A stretch of DNA of 64,000 bases from Nostoc spongiaeforme FACHB-130 (GCF_014698475.1 NZ_JACJTB010000024.1:1-64000); one strand, 5' to 3'; shown: positions 34,642 through 45,060, counted from the stretch's first letter. Translations and numbers: made by a program. The notes: generated from the letters alone by a model not told the origin.

Positions 34642-36093
34642 ATGAGTAAAAACTGGTTTCGCATTGGGCTAGTGAGTATCTTTTTACTCTCACTCGCTGT
34701 CAGGTTTTGGGGACTAGACAGGTTTAACACCTTAGTCTTTGATGAAGTTTACTACGCTAAGTTTGGAAATAACTATCTTACCCATGTTCCGTTTTTCGAT
34801 GGTCATCCACCATTGGGGAAACTGATCATTGCTCTCGGTATATGGCTGGGTAGCCATGTAAAATTTTTGTATGAAAGTGTGAATGGACTTACGGGTTCAC
34901 TGCGATCGCCTTGGGATTATCGTTGGATTAATGCCTTTTTAGGTTCATTTATCCCTTTATTAAATGCTGGGATTGCTTATCAATTAAGTTCACGGCGTAG
35001 CTTTGCTTTAATTGCTGGTTTATTTACTGCTGTTGATGGCATCTTTATTGTTGAATCCCGCTATGCTTTGATTAATATATATATAGTAATATTTGGTTTA
35101 TTAGGGCATTGGTTGTTTCTTTTAGCCTTAAATCATCAAAAACAACAACGTAAATTATTTTTAATTATTTCTGGTATCGCTTTTGGTTGCTCAATTGCGA
35201 CAAAGTGGAATGGTTTATTTTTTCTAGCTGGTGTTTATGGTTTGTGGCTATTTGCTTGGATATGGCAAATCATTGGCAGAAAAATCAATCATCATGCTGA
35301 AGAAACTCATCAGCAGACTGAATCACCACTACAAAAGCTAACTCAAATCTATGCTTGGCAAATAATATTATTTTTAGGAGTTATCCCACTTATTGTTTAT
35401 AGCTTGATTTGGATTCCCCATTTACAACTAGATACCAAATATGGATTTATTGAAGTCCACAAGCAAATTTTGAGTTTTCATGAACGGTTGGGGGGAAATA
35501 ATGCTAATGTACATCCTTATTGTGCTGCTTGGTATAAATGGCCGTTGTTAATCAGACCAATGGCATATTATTACAAAACAGCCCACAGTATTCATGAGCC
35601 ATTGCCTGTTTTGGGGCCAGATTTACCTGCTAATGCTGGGAAAATTATTTATGATGTTCATGCAATGGGCAATCCTTTTTTATGGTGGTTTAGTGTTGCT
35701 GCCATGTTATTTTTAATCGGAATGCTCATTGTCTCAATAGTAATGTTTTTGCAGCAAAAAAAACAATTTACCTTACCTAAAAACTTTACTGTCGATACCT
35801 GGATTGCTTTATACTTGGTAGTAAATTATGCCACTAACTTAGTACCTTGGATGAGAGTATCGCGGTGCGCGTTTATTTACCACTATATGACGGCTGTGGT
35901 ATTTGCATTTTTAGCGATCGCTTGGTTTGTAGATCAATGCCTACGTAGTTATTATCGTCCATTGCAAGCGATCGGTGTCGCCCTTTTTGTAATTATTTTG
36001 GCAGCTTTTGTGTTTTGGTTGCCGATTTATTTAGGTTTACCACTGACAACCGAAGTTTATCGCCTCAGAATGTGGTTTAACTCTTGGATTTAA
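34642..36093 (+). CDS. Dolichyl-phosphate-mannose-type protein mannosyltransferase (GT39/PMT family)
   Basis: A 483-aa polytopic membrane protein with about 10-11 membrane helices. The N-terminus shows the GT39 pattern: VRFWGLDRFNTLVFDEVYYA with the catalytic acidic pair in FDEVYY, then FFDGHPPLGKLIIALG. Members transfer a mannose or related sugar from a polyprenyl phosphate donor to protein Ser/Thr or cell-wall lipids on the outer side of the membrane. Acceptor unknown. It is transcribed alone; the 403 bp downstream (36094-36496) are AT-rich with no gene that I can support and must contain the phytochrome promoter. Confidence 0.88.
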   Translation: MSKNWFRIGLVSIFLLSLAVRFWGLDRFNTLVFDEVYYAKFGNNYLTHVPFFDGHPPLGKLIIALGIWLGSHVKFLYESVNGLTGSLRSPWDYRWINAFLGSFIPLLNAGIAYQLSSRRSFALIAGLFTAVDGIFIVESRYALINIYIVIFGLLGHWLFLLALNHQKQQRKLFLIISGIAFGCSIATKWNGLFFLAGVYGLWLFAWIWQIIGRKINHHAEETHQQTESPLQKLTQIYAWQIILFLGVIPLIVYSLIWIPHLQLDTKYGFIEVHKQILSFHERLGGNNANVHPYCAAWYKWPLLIRPMAYYYKTAHSIHEPLPVLGPDLPANAGKIIYDVHAMGNPFLWWFSVAAMLFLIGMLIVSIVMFLQQKKQFTLPKNFTVDTWIALYLVVNYATNLVPWMRVSRCAFIYHYMTAVVFAFLAIAWFVDQCLRSYYRPLQAIGVALFVIILAAFVFWLPIYLGLPLTTEVYRLRMWFNSWI

Positions 36094-36496
36094 ATCTAAA
36101 ATACCTCTAACCCGTCACATATCACCTCTAATCTCCTTAATACTGCTACATATATGCAGGGTAATTAATCACATCTTTTTTACATTTCTTATCTGTATTT
36201 ATCGAGTCTGACTGTTAGACTAAAAACGCAAGTTAAGCTAAAAATACAGCTAAGTAGCACAACTGAGGTAGCAAAAATTAAGTATCAAAATATCATAAAT
36301 GATGAAGAAAAATAAAGAAAGATTTTATAATTCATCATTCTATTTTGTTACTGTAAGAATTTCGTAATTACTAGATTTATAGAATCACAATTATATTAGC
36401 TTACATCTAGGAAGTGTCATAAAGTTATCCACACTATATGTAACACCTATATAGAGCCTGCTTTTGATGCTTCCTAGTATAGAGAGGGGAATCCTA

Positions 36497-38800
36497 ATGG
36501 AATTAAATTTACAACTTCCTAGCATTAATGTTACTAGCTTAAAAGAAGCGCCAATTCATACTTCTCGCCAAATCCAGCCCCACGGAGTATTGTTAGTTTT
36601 GGCAGAACCAGAATTACAAATCTTACAAGTGAGTAATAATACCTGGGCTGTATTCGGGATAGAACCCGAAGCAATGTTACAAAAGAAACTCGAAGATTTA
36701 TTAGACTCTTATCAACTAGAAAGAATTAAAGCAGGGTTAGCCGAAGCTAATCTAGAGTTTATCAACCCGACAAAACTTTGGTTCCGCAAAAAAGGTGATG
36801 AATACATAGTTTTTGATGCAGTTTTTCACCGCAACTCAGAAGGGTGTTTAATTCTGGAACTAGAACCAACATTTTCCCAAGAAAACATCCCATTCTTAAG
36901 CTTTTACCATCTAGCGAAAGCTTCTATTAACCAGTTAGAAAAAACCTCAAACCTGCGGGATTTTTGCCAAATCATTGTCCAAGAAGTGCGGAAGGTAACT
37001 GGTTTTGACCGGGTAATGTTATATAAATTTGATCATGATGGACATGGTTCAGTGATTGCCGAAGAAAAGCTAGAAACCCTAGAGCCTTATTTAGGTTTAC
37101 ATTATCCTGAATCAGATATTCCTAAACCAGCAAGAAAGTTATTTGCATCTAATTCTATTAGAATTATCCCGGATGCCAAAGCCGAACCAGTACAACTAAT
37201 TCCCGCCATCAATCCAGTTAGTCAGCGTTCTGTAGATTTAACCAATTCTATTTTGAGAAGTGCGGCATCTTGCCATCTGGAATATTTACATAATATGGGT
37301 GTGGGTGCTTCTTTAACTATCTCCTTAATTAAAGACCAAAAACTCTGGGGATTGATTGCTTGTCATCATCAAACACCAAAATTTGTCTCCTATGAATTGC
37401 GGAAAGCCTGCGAATTTTTAGGACGAGTCATATTTGCCGAAATTTCTGCCAGAGAAGAAACAGAAGATTACGACTATCGGATGAATTTGACACATATTCA
37501 ATCGCTGTTGGTTGAATATATGTCTCAGGAAGAAAACTTCATCGATGGTTTAGTCAAACATCAGCCGAATTTGTTAGATTTAACCAGCGCCCAAGGTGCG
37601 GCTGTTTGTTTTGGCGATCGCTGTACACTCATAGGTGAGACTCCCGCCGAAGAAGACTTGAATTTCTTGGTACAGTGGTTAAAGAATAATGTCGATGAAG
37701 AAGTTTTCTATACCAATTCTTTGCCGCAAGTTTATCCCGATGCAGAGAAATTTAAAAACGTTGCGAGTGGTTTATTAGCAATTCCCATTTCTAAACGCAA
37801 TTATGTTTTGTGGTTCCGTCCCGAAGTTATTCAAACAGTGAATTGGGGTGGTGATCCCAATAAAGCGTTTGAAGTTAGTCAAACAGATGGCGATGTGCGT
37901 CTGTGTCCCCGCAAATCTTTTGAATTGTGGAAAGAAACAGTAAGACTGACATCTTTACCTTGGCAATATGTCGAAATTAAAGCTGCATTGGAATTGCGAA
38001 AAGCAATTGTAAATATTGTCTTGCGCCAAGCCGATGAACTCGCTCAATTAGCCCAAGATTTAGAACGTTCTAACGCCGAATTGAAAAAGTTTGCTTACGT
38101 TGCTTCCCATGACTTGCAAGAACCATTAAATCAAGTAGCGAATTATGTGCAGTTATTGGAAATGCGCTACAACGAAGAACTGGACGAAGATGCGAAAGAA
38201 TTTATTGGCTTCGCTGTTCAGGGTGTGAGTTTAATGCAGACTTTGATTGATGACGTACTAGCATACTCCAAAGTTGATACTCAAGCGATCGCATTTCAAC
38301 TAACAGAAGTCGAAACCGCCTTAGAACACGCCCTCAGCAACTTACGCCAGCGCATTGCTGAAACTGGTACGGTAATAACCTATGATCCCTTACCCACAGT
38401 CATGGCTGGTAGTACCCAGTTAATGCAACTATTCCAGAACTTGATTGCTAACGCCATCAAATTCCGTAGCAACCAACCACCCCGCATTCACGTAGGTGCA
38501 GAAAGATTAGAAGATGAATGGTTGTTTTGGGTGCGCGATAATGGTATCGGTATAGAACCTAAATTTAGCGATCGCATTTTTGTTATCTTCCAACGCCTAC
38601 ACACCAGAGATGAGTATCCTGGTACAGGTATGGGTTTAGCCATTTGTAAAAAAATTGCCGAATGTCATCGAGGTCGCATCTGGGTAGAATCACAACTTGG
38701 TGAGGGAGCTACCTTCTACTTTACAATTCCAGTTGGAGGGCGCGAGCGTGAGCGTAGAAACGGAAGACAAGCCCAAAACCATCTTTTTGGTCGAGGATAA
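36497..38800 (+). CDS. cphA: Cph1-type phytochrome histidine kinase
   Basis: A 767-aa red/far-red photoreceptor. I choose the ATG at 36497, with AGGGGA 7-9 nt upstream, over ATG 36467 and TTG 36464. Domains: PAS-like (about 20-130; [10 protein letters not shown]), GAF (about 145-320), PHY (about 330-510) and kinase. The bilin-binding cysteine is C259 in [18 protein letters not shown], the Cph1-type position; no alternative N-terminal Cys is present, so it is not the biliverdin-only type. GAF Asp motif: [14 protein letters not shown]. The kinase has H538 ([12 protein letters not shown]), [17 protein letters not shown] and GTGMGLAIC. With this start C259 and H538 fall exactly at the Cph1 numbers. 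Followed by its regulator with overlap. Confidence 0.93.
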   Translation: MELNLQLPSINVTSLKEAPIHTSRQIQPHGVLLVLAEPELQILQVSNNTWAVFGIEPEAMLQKKLEDLLDSYQLERIKAGLAEANLEFINPTKLWFRKKGDEYIVFDAVFHRNSEGCLILELEPTFSQENIPFLSFYHLAKASINQLEKTSNLRDFCQIIVQEVRKVTGFDRVMLYKFDHDGHGSVIAEEKLETLEPYLGLHYPESDIPKPARKLFASNSIRIIPDAKAEPVQLIPAINPVSQRSVDLTNSILRSAASCHLEYLHNMGVGASLTISLIKDQKLWGLIACHHQTPKFVSYELRKACEFLGRVIFAEISAREETEDYDYRMNLTHIQSLLVEYMSQEENFIDGLVKHQPNLLDLTSAQGAAVCFGDRCTLIGETPAEEDLNFLVQWLKNNVDEEVFYTNSLPQVYPDAEKFKNVASGLLAIPISKRNYVLWFRPEVIQTVNWGGDPNKAFEVSQTDGDVRLCPRKSFELWKETVRLTSLPWQYVEIKAALELRKAIVNIVLRQADELAQLAQDLERSNAELKKFAYVASHDLQEPLNQVANYVQLLEMRYNEELDEDAKEFIGFAVQGVSLMQTLIDDVLAYSKVDTQAIAFQLTEVETALEHALSNLRQRIAETGTVITYDPLPTVMAGSTQLMQLFQNLIANAIKFRSNQPPRIHVGAERLEDEWLFWVRDNGIGIEPKFSDRIFVIFQRLHTRDEYPGTGMGLAICKKIAECHRGRIWVESQLGEGATFYFTIPVGGRERERRNGRQAQNHLFGRG

Positions 38801-39194
38801 TAAAGCCGATATCCGCTTAATTCAAGAAGCATTGAAAAATAGCGCAGTCCCCCACGAAGTCGTGATAGTCAGAGATGGTGTGGATGCAATGGCCTTTTTA
38901 CGCCAAGAAGGTGAATACGCCGATGCTCCCCGCCCCGACCTGATTCTGCTAGATTTAAACTTACCTAGAAAAGATGGTCGAGAAGTCTTAGCAGAAATTA
39001 AAAACGACCCACTCCTGAAACGCATCCCGGTAGTCGTACTGACAACCTCAAAAAACGAGGATGATATTTTTCACAGCTACGACTTGCACGTTAACTGTTA
39101 CATTACAAAATCTCGCAACCTCAGCCAACTCTTCCAAATCGTCAAAGGTATCGAAGATTTTTGGCTATCTACCGTCACCTTACCTTCAGAGTAA
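38748..39194 (+). CDS. rcpA: Phytochrome response regulator RcpA (Rcp1-type)
   Basis: A 148-aa single-domain receiver. No ATG is present in the frame; the GTG at 38748 has GGAGGG 8-9 nt upstream and gives [20 protein letters not shown], matching Rcp1-type starts. The phospho-acceptor is D69 in [13 protein letters not shown], with conserved TTS and K (CYITKSRNL). The gene overlaps the last 53 bp of the phytochrome gene in another frame, which argues for translational coupling and fixed stoichiometry. It accepts phosphate from the phytochrome kinase and has no output domain. Confidence 0.93.
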   Translation: MSVETEDKPKTIFLVEDNKADIRLIQEALKNSAVPHEVVIVRDGVDAMAFLRQEGEYADAPRPDLILLDLNLPRKDGREVLAEIKNDPLLKRIPVVVLTTSKNEDDIFHSYDLHVNCYITKSRNLSQLFQIVKGIEDFWLSTVTLPSE

Positions 39195-39199
39195 GTTAA

Positions 39200-39322
39200 A
39201 AGGCAAAAGTAAAAATAAGTTAAAAGGTAAAAGTAAAAAGTAAAAAGAAAGAATCAGAAGTAAAGCTTTAGCTTTATTTTGCCTTTTACCTTTTGCCTTT
39301 TACCTTTTGCCTTTTCAATTCC
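39200..39322. repeat. Long inverted A/G- and C/T-rich repeat (aaaaggcaaaag type)
   Basis: The left half holds copies of ttaaaaggcaaaagtaaaa on the plus strand, and the right half holds their complements (ttgccttttaccttttgcc), with aagctttagctt at the centre. The transcript would fold into one long hairpin. Related tracts occur near 11530, 51213 and 59936. It separates rcpA from the hybrid kinase. Confidence 0.65.
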
Positions 39323-39343
39323 CAGGGCTTGAAATAAAAAACT

Positions 39344-40504
39344 ATGGCTGGAAGCTTAGTAAAAATCTTGTTAATTGAAGACAATCTGGCAGAAGCTAGG
39401 TTATTGCAAGAGTTTTTGCAGCAAGCCGACGCTAAAGAATTTGTGCTAGTTCATGTCAAGCGATTACAAGAAGCACTCAACGAACTAAAAAGCAGCGATT
39501 ACGATATCATATTACTCGACCTGACTCTACCAGACAGTCAAGGATTATCATCTTTGCCAGTCTTGATTAATTGTGCGCCCAGCGTGCCAATTGTGGTACT
39601 CACAAATACTAACGACGAAGAACTGGCAATTGTAGCAGTCAGAGAAGGAGCGCAAGATTATTTAGTCAAGCGTCACGTCAATGCTAATGGCTTGGTTCGT
39701 TCTATCTGTTATGCGATCGAGCGTAAACAGCTTTTAGAAACATTACGCCAAGTTAATCAAACATTACAAGTACAAGTTAAAGAAAGTACCGCCGAACTAG
39801 TGAAAGCTAACGAAATTAACCAATTCAGATCAGAATTAGTTTCCATGCTTTCTCATGATATTCGTCAACCGCTAAATACTATCCTCTTAGCCGCCGGACT
39901 ACTCCAAAATAACGAAGATAAATTAACTCAAGAGAAAAAACGCAATCATTTACAAATGATTCGCGCAGCTATCAAAAACATGGCACAAATGTTAGACGAA
40001 GTGTCTGTAATTGGTAGGGTTGACTCTGGGAAATTTCCCTGTGACCTTGAACCATTAGACTTAGAAGGATTTTGTCGCCAATTAGTTTATGAAGCGCAAT
40101 TAAATATCAAAGAAAAAAATTTAAATCTGGTATTCACCAGTTATGGAGAATTAGCTGAAGCCGTTTGGGATGAAACTCTACTACGCCACATTTTAGGCAA
40201 TTTATTAGGCAATGCCATTAAATATTCTCTACCTAATGGCAAAATTCAGTTTGAATTAATTAGCCAAGAAAACTCCGTCATGTTCCGTTTTCAAGATTGG
40301 GGAATCGGTATCCCGAAACAAGACCAAAAGCGCATGTTTCAACCTTTCCAACGTGCCGAAAACGTCGGCGGAATTCCTGGGACTGGCTTAGGTTTGGCAA
40401 TTGTAAAAAAGTGTGTCGATGCCCATAACGGCGAAATTATGCTCAACAGCGAGGTAGGAGTCGGCACAACTTTTATCGTCACTCTACCTTTGATTAAGCT
40501 GTAA
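39344..40504 (+). CDS. Receiver-first hybrid histidine kinase
   Basis: A 386-aa soluble protein: N-terminal receiver (ILLIEDNLAEARLLQEFLQQ; D59 in IILLDLTLPDSQG), a coiled-coil linker (about 125-160), H-box MLSHDIRQPLNTILLAAG with H171, and an ATPase domain with ILGNLLGNAIKYS, FQDWGIGIPKQD and GTGLGLAIV. It follows the phytochrome and RcpA on the same strand and could be a further step in a light-signalling relay, since its receiver could accept phosphate; that link is inferred from position only. Confidence 0.88.
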   Translation: MAGSLVKILLIEDNLAEARLLQEFLQQADAKEFVLVHVKRLQEALNELKSSDYDIILLDLTLPDSQGLSSLPVLINCAPSVPIVVLTNTNDEELAIVAVREGAQDYLVKRHVNANGLVRSICYAIERKQLLETLRQVNQTLQVQVKESTAELVKANEINQFRSELVSMLSHDIRQPLNTILLAAGLLQNNEDKLTQEKKRNHLQMIRAAIKNMAQMLDEVSVIGRVDSGKFPCDLEPLDLEGFCRQLVYEAQLNIKEKNLNLVFTSYGELAEAVWDETLLRHILGNLLGNAIKYSLPNGKIQFELISQENSVMFRFQDWGIGIPKQDQKRMFQPFQRAENVGGIPGTGLGLAIVKKCVDAHNGEIMLNSEVGVGTTFIVTLPLIKL

Positions 40505-40581
40505 ACGCCAAAAATCTCTAAATTGCAAAAGTCTGTTAAACTATCGCCAAATCATTTCATCAATTTATACAGGGAAAAAAT

Positions 40582-41550
40582 ATGGCATTAGGTAGATTAG
40601 TTAACGGACAATGGACAACTGTCTGGACAGAACGGAATGAAAAAGGCGAATTTCAGCGAATGCCCACACAGTTTCATCATAAAATTACCGCAGATGGCGC
40701 TAGTGGATTTAGAGCAGAAGCCGATAGATATCATTTGTATGTTTCTTTGGGTTGTCCTTGGGCGCATCGCACTGTTTTATTACGTGCTTTAAAAGGGTTA
40801 GAAAAAGTGATTGGTCTTTCTATCGTTGACCCTGTAATTAGTGAACAAGGATGGAAATTTTCTGATAAACAAGGATGTATTCGAGATAAAGTTAACCAAG
40901 CAGATTATCTTTGGCAAATTTACACCAAAGCAAATCCCACTTATACCGGAAGAGTTACCGTTCCAGTACTGTGGGATAAACATACAAACAGCATTATCAA
41001 TAATGAATCTCGGCAAATTATCCAAATATTAAATACAGAATTTAATTTCTTTGCTGAGAAAATGGTTGATTTTTACCCCAAATCCCTACAAGCTGTCATT
41101 GATCAAACCATCGATGCTATTTACCAGCCGATAAATAATGGTGTATATCGCGTTGGTTTTGCTACAACCCAAACGGCTTACGAACAAGCCATGAAAGAAT
41201 TATTCTTGGCTATGGAACATTGGGAAAATGTTTTAGGTAAACAGCCATATCTCTGCGGTGATGAAATTACCTTAGCCGATTGGTGTATGTTTACGACTTT
41301 GTTTCGATATGATTTAGCATATTATGGCTTGTTTAAGTGTAACTTGAAGCGGTTAGTTGAGTATCCTAATCTCTGGAATTATTGCCGGGAGCTATATCAA
41401 TATCCTGGTGTGAAACAATGGTGTAATATTAGTCATATCAAACAACTGTATTATGTCGGTCTACCAGAATTAAATCCTAGTGGAGTGATGCCAGTAGGCC
41501 CCATAATTAATTTTGACTTACCTTATAAGTGCCGCGATCGCCAAATCTAG
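40582..41550 (+). CDS. Glutathionyl-hydroquinone reductase (Xi-class GST, YqjG/ECM4-like)
   Basis: A 322-aa cytoplasmic enzyme. The signature YVSLGCPWAHRTVLLRALKG carries the catalytic Cys58 in the CPWAHR motif of the Xi class. VTVPVLWDKHTNSIINNESR provides the glutathione-binding part of the thioredoxin fold; the C-terminal helical domain has LADWCMFTTLFRYD. The enzymes reduce glutathionyl-hydroquinones to hydroquinone using a second glutathione. Length is typical. It stands alone. Confidence 0.92.
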   Translation: MALGRLVNGQWTTVWTERNEKGEFQRMPTQFHHKITADGASGFRAEADRYHLYVSLGCPWAHRTVLLRALKGLEKVIGLSIVDPVISEQGWKFSDKQGCIRDKVNQADYLWQIYTKANPTYTGRVTVPVLWDKHTNSIINNESRQIIQILNTEFNFFAEKMVDFYPKSLQAVIDQTIDAIYQPINNGVYRVGFATTQTAYEQAMKELFLAMEHWENVLGKQPYLCGDEITLADWCMFTTLFRYDLAYYGLFKCNLKRLVEYPNLWNYCRELYQYPGVKQWCNISHIKQLYYVGLPELNPSGVMPVGPIINFDLPYKCRDRQI

Positions 41551-41574
41551 ATATTTTACTCAAGTCTCAAATAT

Positions 41575-42027
41575 ATGCCAAATCAAGATGTCACCTTTTT
41601 TCGCATATTTGGTTCTATATTTGCGGGGATTGGTAGTATTTTTTTGATCACAGGTATCATCATTGCTATAGATACTCGCAGTTTCTCCAAAAATTCTATC
41701 CCCGCCCAAGGAACTGTGATTAACGTAGTCAAACATAAATCTAGAGATAGTAAAGGGCGTTCTTCTACGATTTATTATCCAGTCATCAAATTTACAGCAA
41801 ATTCTGGTAAAGTAGTAGAATTTGAAGCTGGTAGTGGCAGCAACCCCCCAGCATATTCTCCAGGGCAACAAGTAGAAATTCTCTACAATCCCCAAGAGCC
41901 AGAATCTGCTGCAATTCACTCTTGGTTTGATTTATGGTTTTTACCTATAATGTTTATTGGTATGGGTTCACTGTTCGTTGTAATTGGGGGAATCCCATTA
42001 ATAAAATCATTCCTATCTAGAAGCTAA
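41575..42027 (+). CDS. DUF3592 membrane protein
   Basis: A 150-aa protein with an N-terminal hydrophobic helix (about 10-35, IFGSIFAGIGSIFLITGIII), an extracytoplasmic beta-rich domain (QGTVINVVKHKSRDSKGRSS, TIYYPVIKFTANSGKVVEFE, GQQVEILYNPQEPESA) and a C-terminal helix (about 120-145). This is the DUF3592 pattern (YYP.V.F and V.V.Y.P..P..A). Function is unknown. It begins 24 bp after the reductase stop, so the two may be co-transcribed. Confidence 0.85.
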   Translation: MPNQDVTFFRIFGSIFAGIGSIFLITGIIIAIDTRSFSKNSIPAQGTVINVVKHKSRDSKGRSSTIYYPVIKFTANSGKVVEFEAGSGSNPPAYSPGQQVEILYNPQEPESAAIHSWFDLWFLPIMFIGMGSLFVVIGGIPLIKSFLSRS

Positions 42028-42058
42028 AATAGAGAGCGATCGCTGGACAATATTAATC

Positions 42059-42577
42059 TTAACTTTTCACATTATACGTAACTTGCACTAACCCTGAATC
42101 ATAACTTTTCACATTTCGCAACTCCAGTTTTGTAGCGATATTTGAGTCTTTAATAATCAATGGAATCCCACTGCCTAAAATAATGGGATGAATTGAGAGA
42201 ATTATCTCATCAATCAAATTATGCTGTAAAAAATAATGAATTGTCTGCCCTCCGCCAACTAACCAAATCACACCACCACTAGATTGACGCAAATTTGTCA
42301 TAAAATTAGCCCAATCATCATTAATAAATATTGCGTTATTCTCTGCTTTACCTTGCAGAGTATGAGAAAGTACAAAAACTTCTTGTTCACTGTATGGATA
42401 TTCCTCAAAACCCAGTACTTGCTGATAAGTTTTATGACCCATAATTAATGTATCAACTTCAGCAATAAACTCAGAATAACCATAGTCTTGGTCTGTAAAT
42501 AGCCAATCTATTTCCCCTGATTCTCTAGCAATATATCCATCAAGGCTAGACGCAATAAATAAACTAATTTTCCGCAT
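42059..42577 (-). CDS. Dihydrofolate reductase-like protein (RibD C-terminal family)
   Basis: A 172-aa protein starting MRKISLFIASSLDGYIARES, with LFTDQDYGYSEFIAEVDTLI, MGHKTYQQVLGFEE, VIWLVGGGQTIHYFLQHNLI and DEIILSIHPIILGSGIPLI. This is the YyaP/YwjB-type dihydrofolate reductase-like family with a Gly-rich NADP-binding loop. The real substrate is unknown. It is divergent from the hydrolase at 42601; only 23 bp separate the two starts, so promoters must overlap the coding regions or be very compact. Confidence 0.9.
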   Translation of the reverse strand: MRKISLFIASSLDGYIARESGEIDWLFTDQDYGYSEFIAEVDTLIMGHKTYQQVLGFEEYPYSEQEVFVLSHTLQGKAENNAIFINDDWANFMTNLRQSSGGVIWLVGGGQTIHYFLQHNLIDEIILSIHPIILGSGIPLIIKDSNIATKLELRNVKSYDSGLVQVTYNVKS

Positions 42578-42600
42578 AAAATTTGTGTAAATTTAGTAGT

Positions 42601-43410
42601 ATGAGAGAAAATTATAAATTTCACTATCAGTTAGTTAGCCATTCTCATAAACCATATATTATTTTTCTACATGGTTTTATTGGTCAGCTAGATGAATTTG
42701 ACGAAGTTATCAAACTTCTGGGTACAGAATTTTCTTATCTCACTGTAGACCTTCCCGGACATGGTAAAACTCAAGTATTTGGTGAAGATAAATACTATAA
42801 CATTGAACAAACTGCTCAAGCATTAATTAATTTATTAGATGAATTGCATATACATAAATGCTTTTTAGTTGGTTATTCAATGGGTGGAAGATTAGCCTTA
42901 TACCTAACTTTACATTTTCCTGAGCGTTTTGACAAAGTTATCTTAGAATCAGCATCTCCCGGTTTATCTACAGAACAAGAACGACTAGAAAGAATTAAAA
43001 AAGATGAACAAATAGCCAGAAAACTCTCAAGATGTCTTGCTAAAAATGAATTTCGAGAATTTTTATTAAACTGGTACAATCAGCCAATTTTTGGTTCTAT
43101 CAAAAAACATCCAGTATTTGACAGAATGTTAGCAAGTCGATTAAAAAATCAACCGCTTGAATTAGCTAAATCACTCAGAACTATGGGGACAGGTAGTCAA
43201 CCGTCGTTATGGCATAAACTTAAAGATAATACAGTACCTTTACTATTACTAGTAGGTCATAATGATGAAAAGTTTATCATTATCAATATCCAAATGTCCG
43301 GGATATGCCCAGTTGCTCAATTAAAGATAATTAGTAATTCTGCTCATAACGTTCATTTAGAAAATACTCCAGAGTTTGTGCAGTATATTCAAGAATTTTT
43401 AGCAGGATAA
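42601..43410 (+). CDS. menH: Alpha/beta hydrolase, MenH-like (SHCHC synthase)
   Basis: A 269-aa alpha/beta hydrolase; I use the ATG at 42601. The oxyanion loop IIFLHGFIGQLDEFDEVI, TVDLPGHGKT, the nucleophile elbow VGYSMGGRLALYL (Ser93), and the C-terminal His in SAHNVHLENTPEF fit MenH, which eliminates pyruvate from SEPHCHC in phylloquinone synthesis. No other men gene is nearby, so a related C-C or ester hydrolase is possible. The NDEKF segment holds the expected catalytic Asp. Function is moderately certain from the HGFxG and GYSMGGR signatures. Confidence 0.75.
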   Translation: MRENYKFHYQLVSHSHKPYIIFLHGFIGQLDEFDEVIKLLGTEFSYLTVDLPGHGKTQVFGEDKYYNIEQTAQALINLLDELHIHKCFLVGYSMGGRLALYLTLHFPERFDKVILESASPGLSTEQERLERIKKDEQIARKLSRCLAKNEFREFLLNWYNQPIFGSIKKHPVFDRMLASRLKNQPLELAKSLRTMGTGSQPSLWHKLKDNTVPLLLLVGHNDEKFIIINIQMSGICPVAQLKIISNSAHNVHLENTPEFVQYIQEFLAG

Positions 43411-43512
43411 TTGGATTTATATAACATTTTATAGTCTGTTGATGTAAAAAATATCTGCGTCCATCTGCGTCCATCTGCGGTTAATTACTCTTTATTTATC
43501 TGGTAATCTCTG

Positions 43513-44115
43513 TTAAGACCAAATTTTTTGCAGATTGATGACAAATCCAGATAATACATTTTCACCAGAAAGAACTTGAGGCGATTTTAAAACTTCCACC
43601 TCTCGTCCTGGACGATATATTTCAACTTCTTGTTGTTTGCGATTAAATAACCAACCTAATTGGCAGCCATTTGCCATATATTCAGTCATTTTAGCTTGAA
43701 TTTTTGCCAAAGAATCTGATGGTGACATAATCTCAATGACAAAATCTGGACACAAGGGAATAAACCTTTCTCTTTGTTCTTTAGTCAAAGCATCCCAACG
43801 AGATTTTTCTACCCAAGAAACATCAGGAGAACGGTCAGCACCATTTGGTAATGTAAATCCAGTAGAAGAATCAAAAACTTCCCCAGTTTGTGCTTGTTCA
43901 TTCCACAAAGCAACTTGCAGAATTAAATTAACATTACTTCTACCTGTTTCTCCTCCCGTTGGGGGCATAATAATTAATTCTCCCTGAACATTACGTTCTA
44001 ATTTTAAATCTGGATTTTCTGTACATAGGCGGTAAAATTGCTCTCTTGTGAGTTTAATTACAGAATCAAGATTTAATGTTAGTGCTGTCATAGGAAGATT
44101 ACTGTTTTTGCTCAT
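43513..44115 (-). CDS. Uma2 family (DUF820) endonuclease-like protein
   Basis: A 200-aa protein; the ATG at 44115 or MTALTLNLDS nine codons in may be the start. Family features: LTREQFYRLCTENPDLKLER, MPPTGGETGRSN, RSPDVSWVEKSRWDAL, PLCPDFVIEIMSPSDSLAKI and NGCQLGWLFNRKQQEVEIYR. The Asp and Glu in SPDVSW and DFVIEI are the PD-(D/E)XK acidic residues. It is a different subgroup from the gene at 18767. No toxin-antitoxin or transposase context is seen. Confidence 0.9.
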   Translation of the reverse strand: MSKNSNLPMTALTLNLDSVIKLTREQFYRLCTENPDLKLERNVQGELIIMPPTGGETGRSNVNLILQVALWNEQAQTGEVFDSSTGFTLPNGADRSPDVSWVEKSRWDALTKEQRERFIPLCPDFVIEIMSPSDSLAKIQAKMTEYMANGCQLGWLFNRKQQEVEIYRPGREVEVLKSPQVLSGENVLSGFVINLQKIWS

Positions 44116-44177
44116 TTACTGAGAAAATCAAGACAGATAGCGCATCTTCATATCAATCAACATTGAAGTGAGTTTAC

Positions 44178-44882
44178 TTAAGGAGTTGGTGTGACATTTA
44201 CTGAAGTTGGTTGATTAGCTGCGGCTAATTCTTCTTTTAGCATTTTCTGATAAATCTTAGGTAAAGAATTACTGATAGAATTTGTTTCGATTCCATATCC
44301 TAAACTTGTCCAAGTCGGAGATAAACGGCGTAAAACATCATTTATTTTGCCTTGACGCAAAAGTTTAGAAATATCCACACCCCAAACTTGATTATCGTTT
44401 AACCAACGGTAAACTACTACATCTTGAAATTCTGCTTCAAAACTATAAGAAGTCCAAAACACCATTCTTGTTGGATTGGGATGATAGCGGGGTGCGATAT
44501 TAAACCAAGTGGTATTGATAATTTGATATCTGCCTGCTGCTGTAGAACAATTACCTGTGTTTGGCCCGGTAACGATGGTAACGCAGATTTCTGGGTGACG
44601 ACTTAAGTCTGTAACTTGTTGTCCGCCATACAACAGAGAGTAAGGACGGTTCCCATTGGCTTCGCTGGCGGAAATGGTTCGCATCAAGGCGCGGATATAG
44701 GGGTCGCCGCCTTTCATGACTAGGGGTGGTTGATTATCATTAAAGACAGGATCAGAAGGCGATCGCAAGTCTCCAAAGATATACCACTGTAACAAGCATA
44801 TAAAAGCAAGTAGCGCCGCGATCGGCCCAATTAATTTTTCAACCCCTTTCAGTTCAAACTTTTTCAGAATCCGACTCCTCAC
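44178..44882 (-). CDS. Lysozyme-like glycoside hydrolase, membrane-anchored
   Basis: A 234-aa protein with an N-terminal membrane helix (IGPIAALLAFICLLQWYIFG) and a lysozyme-like domain: IRALMRTISASEANGNRPYS with the candidate catalytic Glu, LLYGGQQV, NCSTAAGRYQIINTTWFNIA, and LRRLSPTWTSLGYGIETNSI. This matches phage-type muramidases of the GH24-related group (x-S-x-A-x-G-R-Y-Q). It is probably a periplasmic peptidoglycan hydrolase. It is not linked to the injection system or to a holin gene. Confidence 0.82.
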   Translation of the reverse strand: MRSRILKKFELKGVEKLIGPIAALLAFICLLQWYIFGDLRSPSDPVFNDNQPPLVMKGGDPYIRALMRTISASEANGNRPYSLLYGGQQVTDLSRHPEICVTIVTGPNTGNCSTAAGRYQIINTTWFNIAPRYHPNPTRMVFWTSYSFEAEFQDVVVYRWLNDNQVWGVDISKLLRQGKINDVLRRLSPTWTSLGYGIETNSISNSLPKIYQKMLKEELAAANQPTSVNVTPTP

Positions 44883-45060
44883 TTGACTTTCTTCAATACT
44901 AGCTAATGCAACACTGGTTACATAATGAACTTGTTGTCACTGATGGGCGACTTTTCTCTGATTACTTTATGTTTGATTTTTGACGGTAAATAGAAGGAAT
45001 ATTAATTAAAAGTACGCATTTTAATCTAAAATACTGAATATATATGATTCATACTAATTT

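Noticed and set aside
44178-44882. Lysozyme-like gene as part of a prophage or of the CIS
   Set aside because: It lies over 20 kb from the CIS genes, has no holin or phage genes around it and carries its own membrane anchor.
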